Shown here: positions 33,031 through 41,790 of the stretch, piece after piece | Layout of the letters: every line of letters begins with the position of its first letter | Position numbering within the stretch: the first letter of the stretch is position 1 | From: an uncultured Clostridia bacterium | GTDB lineage: Bacteria > Bacillota > Clostridia > Oscillospirales > CAG-272 | Assembly (NCBI GenBank): GCA_944384585.1 | Contig: CALWTY010000010.1 | Span: 1-53,785 of the forward strand | DNA: 53,785 bases | Direction of reading: 5' to 3' | Position numbers and translations under genes: made by a program | The notes under the pieces: model-generated | Seen by the model: only the letters and a program-made list of their open reading frames with translations | What the model was told of the DNA's origin: nothing | Databases searched by the model: none

Positions 33031-34271
33031 GGTTCCTCCGTCCTTCCTTTCTCGTCTTCACGGTCGGAAAAGCAGATGGCGGAAACGCCCTCCGCTTTGC
33101 AGCGCTTTTGGGGTCTTCCCTGTTCAAAGGTCAGGATATACGATCCGTTTGAGGCATAGATCCGTCCCTTGTACAGCGTAAAGGCGCAGATCCCCCTCGC
33201 CGCCGTATCGATCCTTCCGTCCTTCAGGCGGCAAAGCTCGTATTCCTTCGGTACATACCCGGGGAATTCCTCTCCCCTCCCGGCGTTGCGCTTCAGCTCC
33301 CGCTCCGCATTGATGAGATTTCCCAGCACAAAGCGCTCGCTCTGCGGCTTGTTTTTTGAGGCGGTCGTCCCGCTGTTCAGCGTCTTGCCGGAATATTTCA
33401 TCGTAAAAAAGTTCAAAAATCCGAAGAGACCCCCCAGCAGCCTGACAGGAAACAGCACCACGTCCTTCAGCGCCGTGCCGAAGCTCTTTTTGTCCCGCTT
33501 CTCAGGCCGATAGGGATATCGGATGAACCAGATGCCCCCGTCGACGTCCTCCGTCGGGCTGATGCAGTTATAGCGCTCGTCCGTCAGCAGCTCCTCGATC
33601 GAACGGTCGCGGAGATTCATGCGGAACAGTCCGGCAGGACTGACTCTGCGCGACTGAGCGGTCTGCCGCATGGCGCCGATCAGCTCCGCCACCGACATCT
33701 CCTTGTCGGCAGATCCCGTCGGTTCCTCCGTCATTCTCTCCTCCAGTCCCGCGCCGGAAAAAAAGAAGGCGTCGGGATCAAGGAGGGACCAGGAGGGGCA
33801 GGCTTCCCTGCTGCTGCCCTCGGTCAGAAATTCACAGACCCGGCTTCCCTTTTCAAGCAGCCCGATATGGCACTCCCCCGCCGCCTCCGCCGTCACCAGA
33901 ATCCGATCGTCCCGCACGGCCAGCTCCCGGTAGCGATATTCGTTGTCCGACAGGAAGATCCCCTCCTCCCCGCCGTCCGGGGGAACGGAATAGATGCCCG
34001 CCGCTCTGTCGATTTGCATCGCATAGAGCAGCGTCCCGTCCGACAGATAGCCTGCGCCGGTCACCCGCACATACAGCTCCGCCGCGGCGTCGGGATCGGG
34101 GCGGGGAATAAAGCTGCCGGTAAACCGCGCGCCCTCCCCCGAATATTTCCATTCTCTCTGTCTTGCGCTTTCCTTGGCGGTGCTGATATATTTCCGAAGG
34201 ATCAGGCTGTCCCGCGGCAGGAGCGTTCCCTCCCGCTCGGTAAACAATTTGCCGTCCGATATTACAGTCAT
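33027..34271 (-). CDS. Protein of unknown function, beta-propeller-like
   Basis: 414 residues, no family recognised. Many short beta-rich blocks of the kind GYLSDGTLLYAMQIDRAAGIYSV recur, suggesting a propeller that reads like DUF5050 or TolB-type repeats. A hydrophobic amphipathic stretch near the middle (ALKDVVLFPVRLLGGLFGFLNFFTM) might touch the membrane. There is no signal peptide. It sits 16 bp after the arginase-family gene and overlaps lysR by 4 bp, so it is tightly tied to the cell-wall operon. Function unknown. Confidence 0.7.
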   Translation of the reverse strand: MTVISDGKLFTEREGTLLPRDSLILRKYISTAKESARQREWKYSGEGARFTGSFIPRPDPDAAAELYVRVTGAGYLSDGTLLYAMQIDRAAGIYSVPPDGGEEGIFLSDNEYRYRELAVRDDRILVTAEAAGECHIGLLEKGSRVCEFLTEGSSREACPSWSLLDPDAFFFSGAGLEERMTEEPTGSADKEMSVAELIGAMRQTAQSRRVSPAGLFRMNLRDRSIEELLTDERYNCISPTEDVDGGIWFIRYPYRPEKRDKKSFGTALKDVVLFPVRLLGGLFGFLNFFTMKYSGKTLNSGTTASKNKPQSERFVLGNLINAERELKRNAGRGEEFPGYVPKEYELCRLKDGRIDTAARGICAFTLYKGRIYASNGSYILTFEQGRPQKRCKAEGVSAICFSDREDEKGRTEEP

Positions 34272-34287
34272 CGCTGTGCTTCCTCCT

Positions 34288-35181
34288 TCATTCCGTCTTC
34301 GCTGCGCAGTATGACGAGATCAGTCCCGCCGTATGGCGGAAAATATCAAATAAGGTTTTTCTGTCTCTCCCGTCCGCATCAAGAAGGGGATTGTATTCCA
34401 CCACGTCCATCGAAATGACGCGTCCCGCCGAAAAAATGCCGTCAAGAAGCTGCCGCAGCGCCGCAACGTCCATTCCGTCGGGCATCCGGTAGCTTGTCGA
34501 GGAAAAGACCGCCCCGTCAAGAAAATCGACGTCAAAGGAGAGGTGGACAAAGCGTCCCGCGATCCCCCGCCGCAGCTCCTCGATCACGGCGGCAAGCCCC
34601 CTGCGGCGAAGCTCATCGGCGGGATAGAGATGTACGCCGTTTTTCCGCAGGATGGGGTATTCCCCGTCGTCGATGCTCCTCGCCCCGACGATATGGATGT
34701 TTTTTCCGAGCAGATTGACCTTTCTTCCGACGGTCAGCCTGTCGGAGCACAGACCCATTGCCGACGCGAGCGTCATTCCGTGTATATAGCCGGTCAGGGA
34801 GGATTCCTCGGTATTGATGTCGGTATGACCGTCGAGATAGACGACCGACAGTGTCTCCGCCCCCGTCGCCGCCGACGCTCCCGCGATCGAGCCGATCGCC
34901 GCCGAGTGATCCCCGCCGATCACCAGCGGGAAGCGCCCCTCGGCAAGCTCCCGGCGCACCGTCTCATAGAGACGGCGGCTGACCGACATCACCTCCTCCG
35001 TCGTCTGGTCGGAGAAGGCCTCCCCTCTCCGCGGGGAGGCATCCTCCTCCATCGGAAGGACCCGGACATCCTCTCCGAACAGCGTCTGCAGTCGGTTTGC
35101 GATCAGATCGCGGAAGGCCTCCTGCGATCCGACGGTGGGAGAGCCCTTGCAAACCGGGGCTTCCAGCAGTGAGATCTTCAT
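34288..35181 (-). CDS. Arginase/agmatinase-family ureohydrolase
   Basis: 297 residues. The dimanganese site is complete: GGDHS (about 101), DGHTDIN (about 125) and SFDVDFLDG (about 217). Family members hydrolyse arginine, agmatine or related guanidines and give urea plus an amine. The length and N-terminal region resemble rocF-type arginases (arginine to ornithine + urea), but the exact substrate cannot be fixed. The start overlaps the ATP-grasp ligase stop by 4 bp. In this operon an arginase could supply ornithine as the third residue of the peptidoglycan stem; that is a hypothesis. Confidence 0.85.
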   Translation of the reverse strand: MKISLLEAPVCKGSPTVGSQEAFRDLIANRLQTLFGEDVRVLPMEEDASPRRGEAFSDQTTEEVMSVSRRLYETVRRELAEGRFPLVIGGDHSAAIGSIAGASAATGAETLSVVYLDGHTDINTEESSLTGYIHGMTLASAMGLCSDRLTVGRKVNLLGKNIHIVGARSIDDGEYPILRKNGVHLYPADELRRRGLAAVIEELRRGIAGRFVHLSFDVDFLDGAVFSSTSYRMPDGMDVAALRQLLDGIFSAGRVISMDVVEYNPLLDADGRDRKTLFDIFRHTAGLISSYCAAKTE

Positions 35182-36431
35182 GGCGCTCCCTTCTGTTCGT
35201 CCTTATCAAAATAGTAGCGCGAATAGCTTTTATAATAGCTGTAAAAATAGCGGTTGATTGCCAGACGGCGGCGGAGGGAAAGATCGCCGGGGCAGAAGAG
35301 CGTCCTTGACACCCTGCCCTCCCGCCAGAGCCGACGGATTTCCTCCCGCAGCGCGGGGCTTTTCACATATTTCATCAGCACGCCGCGCGGCACGGCCGTC
35401 CAGAGCGCCTCCCTGTCGGGGCAGAGCAGTGCCTTCCCCCTGACGCCGAACACCACGTCCTCCGTCATCAGCTTCATCATATTGCAGCCCGCCCCCCGCA
35501 CATAAAAGCTGCTCCGTCCGGGTCGGCAATTGATCTCGAAGAGGAGGTATCTGCCGCTTCTCGCGTCGTATTTCATATCAAAATTGGCAAAACCGACATA
35601 GCCGATCGAATCGAGGAATGTCGCGATCCTGCGGCAGAGCGCCTCGTCGGAGCGTGAAATGACGGCGGCGTAATTGCCGATGGTCGCAGGGGCATATTCC
35701 TCCAGCACCGGCTGCCCGAGGCAGACCATACGGGTCTTGCCTTCGCTGTCGGAATAGGTGTTGACCACCCGCATCGCATCGTCGCCGCCCGGCACAAACT
35801 CCTGAAGCAGCAGCTTGCCGCGATAGCCGGAGCTTTCCATCGCACCGATGACCCTGCGGTACTCCTCCCGTGAATGCAGAAAAAAGACCTTCTTTTTCCC
35901 CTCAAAGCAGCAGGACAGATAATCCGAGGCGTTGCTGTTCTCAGGCTTCAGCACGATCGGGAAGTCGAAGCCGAGCCGCTCCGGCGCCTCCTCCCGCTCC
36001 TCCGGGGAGACCGTCAGCGTTTTCGGATAGTCCATGCCGAAGCGCTCGCAGAGGGCATAGAAGCGATCCTTCCGATCCAGCTCCCGAAGCAGGGAAAGGG
36101 AAATAAAGCGGTTGGCAATCAGCCCCTCCCACGCTCCCGGATGAGCGGAGAGCAGGTGGACATAGTAATCGGAGCAGGGGATCACGATGATTGCGCCGTA
36201 TTCCTTCTTTTTTTCGGTCAGGATGGCGCGCAGCTCCCGTTCAAAGATTTCCCCGCGGTCAAAGCCTTCCACCGTGATCATGTCAAAGAGCCTGCTGTCC
36301 ATCGTCGGGATCAGCCGATGCTTGCATACCACAAGCGGTCGGATTCCGTAAGCCTCTGCAAATAATCTGGCGTTCCCGTATGCGTTTTCGTCACTGCCGA
36401 GGATGACCGGAAGAAATTCATTCTTTCTCAT
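35178..36431 (-). CDS. ATP-grasp carboxylate-amine ligase, candidate D-aspartate ligase
   Basis: 417 residues from the ATG at 36431; an upstream frame to 36578 overlaps asnB and has no family similarity. ATP-grasp features: DFPIVLKPENSNAS (ATP-binding Lys), GGDDAMRVVNTY, and LFEINCRPGRSSFY near the C terminus with the Mg-binding E and N. The N-terminal block EFLPVILGSDENAYGNARLFAEAYGI resembles the D-aspartate ligases (Asl) that attach D-Asp to the side-chain amine of peptidoglycan precursors. Downstream of an AsnB homologue and murE, this role fits well. Other amino-acid ligations remain possible. Confidence 0.65.
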   Translation of the reverse strand: MRKNEFLPVILGSDENAYGNARLFAEAYGIRPLVVCKHRLIPTMDSRLFDMITVEGFDRGEIFERELRAILTEKKKEYGAIIVIPCSDYYVHLLSAHPGAWEGLIANRFISLSLLRELDRKDRFYALCERFGMDYPKTLTVSPEEREEAPERLGFDFPIVLKPENSNASDYLSCCFEGKKKVFFLHSREEYRRVIGAMESSGYRGKLLLQEFVPGGDDAMRVVNTYSDSEGKTRMVCLGQPVLEEYAPATIGNYAAVISRSDEALCRRIATFLDSIGYVGFANFDMKYDARSGRYLLFEINCRPGRSSFYVRGAGCNMMKLMTEDVVFGVRGKALLCPDREALWTAVPRGVLMKYVKSPALREEIRRLWREGRVSRTLFCPGDLSLRRRLAINRYFYSYYKSYSRYYFDKDEQKGAP

Positions 36432-36517
36432 CTTTCTGTTCTCTTCGCTTTCCGACGGCAGCCATCTGCCGTGATATTCGGGTGAACCCACCCTGAAACA
36501 GTCCGGGGCCGTCCGCG

Positions 36518-38380
36518 TCAGGCGGCGCCGTTCCGTCCGTCCTCCGTCTCCGACGGCTCGAAATACCGCTCGTACCACAGGAGGAAGGCATAGACGGTAT
36601 AGAGCCTTCTCGCATGGTTTGCCCTGCCGTCCTTATGCTCCTCCAGCATCGCAATCAGCGCGTCGGTATCAAAGAATTCGGCGGCAAAATCGCGGCGGAA
36701 CATCGCAAGGACGCGGTGATAATAGCGATCCTCCCGCAGCCATACCCGGAAGGGAACCATGAAGCCCGCCTTTTTCCGATCGGCCCATTCCTTCGGAATA
36801 TGGGTGAAGGCGGCGGCACGGAAGGCGCGCTTGACCTTTCTGCCCCGCATCTTCTGCGGGCTTGTCAGGGTTCTCGCGACCGAGAAGACCTCGCGGTCGA
36901 GATACGGGACGCGCAGCTCCAGCGAATGCGCCATCGTCATTTTGTCGGCCTTCAGCAGAATATCCCCCGGAAGCCACAGGTTCATGTCGAGATAGAGCTT
37001 CTTTGTCAGATCATCGCAGTCCTTGACCTTCTCGTAGTAGGGAGCGGTCACGTCGCGGTAGCCGATCTGCGAGCGATACGGCTCTTTCAGCAGGCGGTTT
37101 GCCTCCTCGTCTCCCATGATAAAGGCCTGTCCGATATAGCTGTCCTCCACCCGTTCCGCGCCTGCGCGGAAGAAGCGGGCGATATGCCGCTGAGGAAATT
37201 TCCCCAGCGTGCGGGCCAACACCCTTCGTAAGCCGATCGGAAGTTTTTTATAAAGAGCCGCGGTCCGGCTCTGAATATACCAGTCATATCCGCCGAACAG
37301 CTCATCCGCGCCCTCGCCGCTCAGCACCACCTTCAGATCCTCCGAGGCCAGCCCGGACAGGAAGAAAAGCGGAACGGCCGACAGGTTGGCATGCGGCTCG
37401 TCGGAGTAATACTGCACGTCTGACAGCGCATCGAAAAATTCGTCAGGCGTGATTTCCCGGATGCGGTTCGGCATTCCGAGGCGGCGGGACAGCTCCGCAG
37501 CGAGCGATGTCTCGTCAAAGCCCTCTATATCGAAGCCGACCGAGTAGGTCTTCATCGGCTTGACCACCGACGCCACATAGCTGGAATCAACGCCGCCCGA
37601 CAGAAAGGACCCGACCTCCACGTCTGCGATCTGGTGGTAGGCGACGGAGGAGACGACTGTCTCATCAATCAGGCGGACGGCATTCTCGAAGCTGCGCTTT
37701 TGCGGAGAATAGGTCGGCTCGAAATAGCGGTGCGCGGAAAGGCCTCCCTCTCCGTCATAGGTAAAGAACGTGCCGGGGGAGAGTTTGAAAACCCCGCGGA
37801 AGATCGTTTCGGGCAGGGGGGAATACTGAAATTCCAGATAGAGCTTCAGCGCGTCGCGGTTCAGCTCCTTCCGGAAGCCGGGATAGTCAAGAAAGCACTT
37901 GATCTCCGAGCCGAAGAGAAACGCGCCCCCGGTCTCGGTATAGTAAAACGGCTTGATGCCGAAGGGGTCTCTTGCGCCGTAGAGCCGTCCCTCCTGTCTG
38001 TCATAGATGACAAAGGCGAACATCCCCCGAAGCAGCTCCGCCGTTTTCTCTCCGAAGCGGGCGTAGCACTGCAGGATGACCTCGGTATCGGAATCGGTGG
38101 CGAACACCGCCCCCTCCTTCTCCAGCTCGGCGCGAAGCTCCTTGAAATTATAGATTTCCCCGTTGAACACGATGACATAGCGGTCATCGGCGGAATGCAT
38201 CGGCTGCACGCCCCGGTCAAGATCGATGATCGAGAGTCGCCGGAAGCTGAGCGCCGCCCGCCCGTCGTCAAAAATACCCCGGTCATCGGGGCCGCGATGC
38301 GCGATCCGCTCCCCCATTTTCTCCGCCGTCTCCCGGCGGTCTTCTGTGATCCCGCCGAAAAATCCGGCAAATCCGCACAT
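36518..38380 (-). CDS. asnB: Glutamine-dependent asparagine synthetase-type amidotransferase
   Basis: 620 residues. The N terminus MCGFAGFFGG provides the catalytic Cys2 of the glutaminase domain, and the synthetase domain has the SGGVDSS pyrophosphate loop (about 257). Family members make asparagine, but close relatives in Firmicutes and actinobacteria amidate peptidoglycan residues (diaminopimelate, or D-Asp of the cross-bridge by AsnH in lactococci). Its position between murE and the ATP-grasp ligase favours a cell-wall role. It begins 48 bp after murE. Which carboxylate it amidates is not determined. Confidence 0.85.
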   Translation of the reverse strand: MCGFAGFFGGITEDRRETAEKMGERIAHRGPDDRGIFDDGRAALSFRRLSIIDLDRGVQPMHSADDRYVIVFNGEIYNFKELRAELEKEGAVFATDSDTEVILQCYARFGEKTAELLRGMFAFVIYDRQEGRLYGARDPFGIKPFYYTETGGAFLFGSEIKCFLDYPGFRKELNRDALKLYLEFQYSPLPETIFRGVFKLSPGTFFTYDGEGGLSAHRYFEPTYSPQKRSFENAVRLIDETVVSSVAYHQIADVEVGSFLSGGVDSSYVASVVKPMKTYSVGFDIEGFDETSLAAELSRRLGMPNRIREITPDEFFDALSDVQYYSDEPHANLSAVPLFFLSGLASEDLKVVLSGEGADELFGGYDWYIQSRTAALYKKLPIGLRRVLARTLGKFPQRHIARFFRAGAERVEDSYIGQAFIMGDEEANRLLKEPYRSQIGYRDVTAPYYEKVKDCDDLTKKLYLDMNLWLPGDILLKADKMTMAHSLELRVPYLDREVFSVARTLTSPQKMRGRKVKRAFRAAAFTHIPKEWADRKKAGFMVPFRVWLREDRYYHRVLAMFRRDFAAEFFDTDALIAMLEEHKDGRANHARRLYTVYAFLLWYERYFEPSETEDGRNGAA

Positions 38381-38428
38381 AAAACGTTAATCCTTTCCAA
38401 AAATGAATCCGTGCCGACGCCGGCTGCG

Positions 38429-39958
38429 TTACCGCAGCACGGCGGAAGCCGTCTCGTACTCCTCCATATACCGAAGGGTATAATCGACATCGGAGGGAGT
38501 CTCGACATAGACCGTCCCCCGCTTCTGTCTGGTCTCCCTGCCCTTGCCGAGGATCAGCACCACCTTTTCGTCTCCGTGGTTCAGAATCGCGTCGCGGATG
38601 GCCTCCCCCCGATCCTCGATGACCGAGAAGGAGCCGCCGTTTGCCGTAATCGATTCTCCGATATCCGACGCGATCCGCTCAAAGGGCTCCTCGCCGGAAT
38701 CCTCCTCGGTCAGCACCGTGTAGTCGGCATATTTTCCCGCCGCCTCCCCGAGATCCGGGCGTCGGCTGTACGCCTTTCCTCCCGCGCTGCCGAAGACCAT
38801 GACGACCTTCTTGCCGGGATATTCCTCCCTGACCGAGCGGAGCAGCGCCTCAAAGCTCATCTTATTGTGGGCGTAGTCGACGATCGAAATGACCTTGCCG
38901 TCCCGCGACGGATAGACCTCCATCCGACCCTTCGCCCTGGCGGCGTCAAGGCCGCGGCGGATGATATCGGAGGGAATACCGAGGCTGTGGCAGACCGCGA
39001 TGGCGGCGGCGGCATTCTGCACGTTGAACAAGCCCGGCATCGTGATACGGAAATTCTCGTCAAAGGACGGCGTCCTCGCACGGAAGCAGATTCCGTCCTT
39101 CTCCTTCCTGATCTCAGAAACGCACACGGTATTATCGGGGCGAGCGCCGAAGGTGACGATCTGCCGTCCCCTTGCCCTCGCATAGGCCAGCACCTCGTCG
39201 GCATGGTCGGCGTCGGTATTGATGCAGGCGATGCCGCAGGAATCGAAGATTCTGAGCTTGGAGGCGAAATAATCGTCAAAATCGGGATGCTCTGCCGGGC
39301 TGATGTGATCCCGTCCGATATTGGTAAAGCAGGCGACCGCAAAGGGAACGCCCTCTACCCTGCCGTACTTCAGCGCCTGGCTTGACACCTCCATCACAAG
39401 GTGGGAGATCTCCGAGGAGACCGCGTTTGCGAAATGATGACTGAGCGTGATCGCCTCCGGCGTGGTCAGATGCGCCTCCTCCCGGATCACACCGTCGTAA
39501 TTGTCGATGGAGGACAGCACGGCGCACTCCCGCGGGAGGCTTCTGTCGAGGATCGCCTTGATATAATAGGTGACGGTGCTTTTCCCCTTCGTGCCGGTCA
39601 CCCCGATCACCTTCAGGCCAGAATACCGTTCGGAAGCGTCAAAAAAAGCCGCCGCGCTCATCGCCTTCCGCACATCCGACACCAGCAGGCAGGGAAGGCG
39701 GGAGGGATACCTCGTTTCGCTCACATACGCCGTCGCGCCGAGCGCCTCCGCCTGTGCCAGATACTCCTCCCTGAAATGAACGCCCTTGCAGAAGAACAGC
39801 GTGCCGTCCCGCATATCGCGGGTGTCAAAGGAGAGGTAGCGAACGGTCACATCCTCCCCGTCCTCCGCGCCGAGGAGCAGTCCCCGCTCCCCGAAAAGCG
39901 CCGCGAATCGGGAGAGAGGATAGGCATAGCCCGAAGCATCGGTTGCGTGCATGAACAT
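38429..39958 (-). CDS. murE: MurE-type UDP-MurNAc-tripeptide synthetase, non-DAP type
   Basis: 509 residues. ATP loop GVTGTKGKST (about 119), central ligase segment FTNIGRDHISPAEH, DYAHNKMSFEALL and a C-terminal Rossmann-like domain. Enzymes adding meso-diaminopimelate carry a DNPR motif; here the position reads EDSGEEP, and DYAHN resembles L-Lys-adding enzymes rather than DYAHTPD. So the third stem residue is probably not diaminopimelate; lysine or ornithine are candidates. Start chosen from GGAAAGG 8 nt upstream. It heads a six-gene operon with a strong promoter at 40040-40068. Confidence 0.85.
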   Translation of the reverse strand: MFMHATDASGYAYPLSRFAALFGERGLLLGAEDGEDVTVRYLSFDTRDMRDGTLFFCKGVHFREEYLAQAEALGATAYVSETRYPSRLPCLLVSDVRKAMSAAAFFDASERYSGLKVIGVTGTKGKSTVTYYIKAILDRSLPRECAVLSSIDNYDGVIREEAHLTTPEAITLSHHFANAVSSEISHLVMEVSSQALKYGRVEGVPFAVACFTNIGRDHISPAEHPDFDDYFASKLRIFDSCGIACINTDADHADEVLAYARARGRQIVTFGARPDNTVCVSEIRKEKDGICFRARTPSFDENFRITMPGLFNVQNAAAAIAVCHSLGIPSDIIRRGLDAARAKGRMEVYPSRDGKVISIVDYAHNKMSFEALLRSVREEYPGKKVVMVFGSAGGKAYSRRPDLGEAAGKYADYTVLTEEDSGEEPFERIASDIGESITANGGSFSVIEDRGEAIRDAILNHGDEKVVLILGKGRETRQKRGTVYVETPSDVDYTLRYMEEYETASAVLR

Positions 39959-40039
39959 GAAAAAGGCCTTTCCGACAGCCGGCGTGCGGCGATGACAAGC
40001 ATGGCGGCAGACCGAGTCCTGATCTCGATATATAGGTTT

Positions 40040-40068
40040 ATTATATCACGTTCCGAACTGTTTTTCAA
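40040..40068 (-). promoter_or_regulatory. Promoter of the murE operon
   Basis: TTGAAA (40063-40068), a 17-bp spacer and TGATATAAT with the -10 at 40040-40045, on the minus strand, about 80 bp before murE. Confidence 0.8.
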
Positions 40069-40148
40069 CCGTATTGCAGAGTTTTTTCAAGAGAATTTGC
40101 CGCGCGGGGAGGCAAATCGGGGAAGAATTCCGTCGAAAGCACGGCAAA

Positions 40149-40345
40149 GCTCCTCCGCTGCGCAGCCGCATCGGGGGAAAACCGGAGAAACGTGCCTCTG
40201 TCGGAGGAGCGAAGCCGGTGTGAACCGTATCGTGTGAGTGCAGGCGCGGCAACATTGACCGGGCGCGCCCCCAAGCCTGTCAGGGACAAGACTCAAGGCA
40301 TCCGGACGGCGAAAGGGGCGCCCCCGAGAACCGCATCGCCCCCTG
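40149..40345. other. Gene-free GC-rich stretch with a long stem
   Basis: Part of the 418-bp gap 39959-40376. GCTCCTCCG (40149-40157) pairs with CGGAGGAGC (40202-40210), enclosing the self-complementary CTGCGCAG. Further on come complementary GC blocks (GGGCGCGCCCCC and GGGGCGCCCCC). The frames here are short and lack RBS or family similarity. It may be a structured non-coding RNA or just spacer; I recognise no known RNA family. Confidence 0.4.
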
Positions 40346-40348
40346 CAG

Positions 40349-40373
40349 AAAAAAAGCGTCCGCGAGGGGACGC
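40349..40373 (-). terminator. Terminator of the pfkB-hydrolase-ruvX operon
   Basis: GCGTCC (40356-40361) pairs with GGACGC (40368-40373), followed by seven T on the minus strand, just past the ruvX stop. Confidence 0.88.
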
Positions 40374-40376
40374 CTT

Positions 40377-40808
40377 TCACTTGTCAAGGGCAGCGGGGTG
40401 GCTGTCCATATAATTCTGCAGGATGATCTGCGCCGAAAGGGTATCCACCGCCTCCTTGCGCTTCTTCCCGCGGGTGTCGGTCATATTGAGGATACGGTGC
40501 GCCGCCATCGTCGTGCAGCGCTCGTCGAAAAGATGAACCGGCTTGCCGCTCTGCTCCCCGAGCGCGGCGGCAAAGGCTTTGACCTTTTCGGAGCGCTCTC
40601 CGACCGTCCCGTTCATATTGATCGGATTCCCGATCACGAATTCGTCGACGCGCCGCTGCTCCGCCTCCTGCAGGATCAGGGCAATCAGCGCGCGCTTGCC
40701 GGTGGCGCGGAGCGTGCCGACGCCGGAGGCAAGGATGCCGAGCGCGTCGCTCACTGCAAGTCCTGTCCGCACGTCGCCGTAATCGATCCCCATCAGAATC
40801 TTTTTCAA
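40377..40808 (-). CDS. ruvX: Holliday junction resolvase-like YqgF/RuvX
   Basis: 143 residues when started at the TTG at 40808, which has GGGAGGG 8 nt upstream; the frame could be extended to 40877 but that would run deep into the preceding gene. RNase H-like motifs: MGIDYGDVRTGLAVSD, EFVIGNPINMNG and FDERCTTMAA with the acidic residues. Family members process 16S rRNA 3' ends. It is the last gene of the pfkB operon; the stop of the hydrolase gene is 4 bp upstream of its TTG. Confidence 0.92.
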   Translation of the reverse strand: MKKILMGIDYGDVRTGLAVSDALGILASGVGTLRATGKRALIALILQEAEQRRVDEFVIGNPINMNGTVGERSEKVKAFAAALGEQSGKPVHLFDERCTTMAAHRILNMTDTRGKKRKEAVDTLSAQIILQNYMDSHPAALDK

Positions 40809-40812
40809 GGGA

Positions 40813-41790
40813 TCATCCCTCCCTTCCGAAGGGGAAGGCGGCATAGCTGCGGCAGGCCACGACTCCGTCCGCCACATGATTGACCCAGTCCGCGACGTCG
40901 CGGAAGACCTCCTCCCGCATCCTGTCGTTCATGATCTCGTGCCGTCCGCCCGGATAGAGCTTCAGCTTCAGATCGGTCAGCTCGACATCCTCCAGACGAG
41001 AGAACACCTCCTTCACGCCCTCTCCGTTCTCCCCGATCGGATCACAGTCTCCGGCGATGAGAAAGACCGGCAGAGAAAGCGGGACCTTCCCCGCCCATTC
41101 CTGCGACGAGATATCGGCGAGCATCCCGAAAAGCTGACGGTAAGCACCGACGGAAAAGCTGAAGCCGCAAAGAGGGTCCTCCTTGTGCCGTTTTCTGACC
41201 TCGGGATCGGAGGAGAGCCAGGAATCGACGTCCTTTTCCTTGGCAAACGCCTTATTCGAGCCCCGGAATGCCATTTTTTCAAGAAAGGCGCTGTGATATC
41301 GTGCGCCCTTCAGGCGAATCAGCGCGGAGGACAGGAGTTTGGCCGCGCCGAGCGGCTGATTGCCGGCGGAGGTGCCGCAGAGGATCACCCCGTCAAGATC
41401 GGAATACTCCGTGATATAGGCCCGCGCCGCACAAGAGCCCATGCTGTGCCCGAACAGCACATACGGCAGGGAGGGATATGTCTTCCGCATGAGGGCGTTG
41501 AGGCAGTGCAGATCCTGCAGCAGATGATGGTAATCCTCAAAATGTCCGAGGGAGCTGCGGTCCGGCGCGCTCCCGCCGTGTCCGAGATGATCGTTCCCGC
41601 AGACGACAAAGCCCGCCGCCGTCATCGCTTCCACGAAGCCCTCCGTCTCATATCGCGTGATATGCTCGCACATCCCGTGGGAAATCTGGAGGATCGCCTT
41701 CGGCGGGGCCGACGGCGTATAAATATAACTGTGTATCCGGTTTTGTCCGTCGGAAGAAGGATAGCTTCCGTCGGTTCTGGTATAACTCAT
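40813..41790 (-). CDS. Alpha/beta hydrolase, monoacylglycerol lipase-like
   Basis: 325 residues from the ATG at 41790, overlapping the kinase stop by 4 bp. Nucleophile elbow GHSMG (about 110), catalytic Asp in AGDCDPIG and His in GGRHEIM complete the triad; SHGMCEHITRY is typical of the lysophospholipase/monoglyceride lipase group. There is no signal peptide, so it is intracellular. The natural ester is unknown. Confidence 0.88.
   Translation of the reverse strand: MSYTRTDGSYPSSDGQNRIHSYIYTPSAPPKAILQISHGMCEHITRYETEGFVEAMTAAGFVVCGNDHLGHGGSAPDRSSLGHFEDYHHLLQDLHCLNALMRKTYPSLPYVLFGHSMGSCAARAYITEYSDLDGVILCGTSAGNQPLGAAKLLSSALIRLKGARYHSAFLEKMAFRGSNKAFAKEKDVDSWLSSDPEVRKRHKEDPLCGFSFSVGAYRQLFGMLADISSQEWAGKVPLSLPVFLIAGDCDPIGENGEGVKEVFSRLEDVELTDLKLKLYPGGRHEIMNDRMREEVFRDVADWVNHVADGVVACRSYAAFPFGREG

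Noticed and set aside
40065..40380. Short frames in the murE-ruvX gap as a gene
   Set aside because: No RBS at a sensible distance, overlap with promoter and terminator, and no familiar protein pattern.
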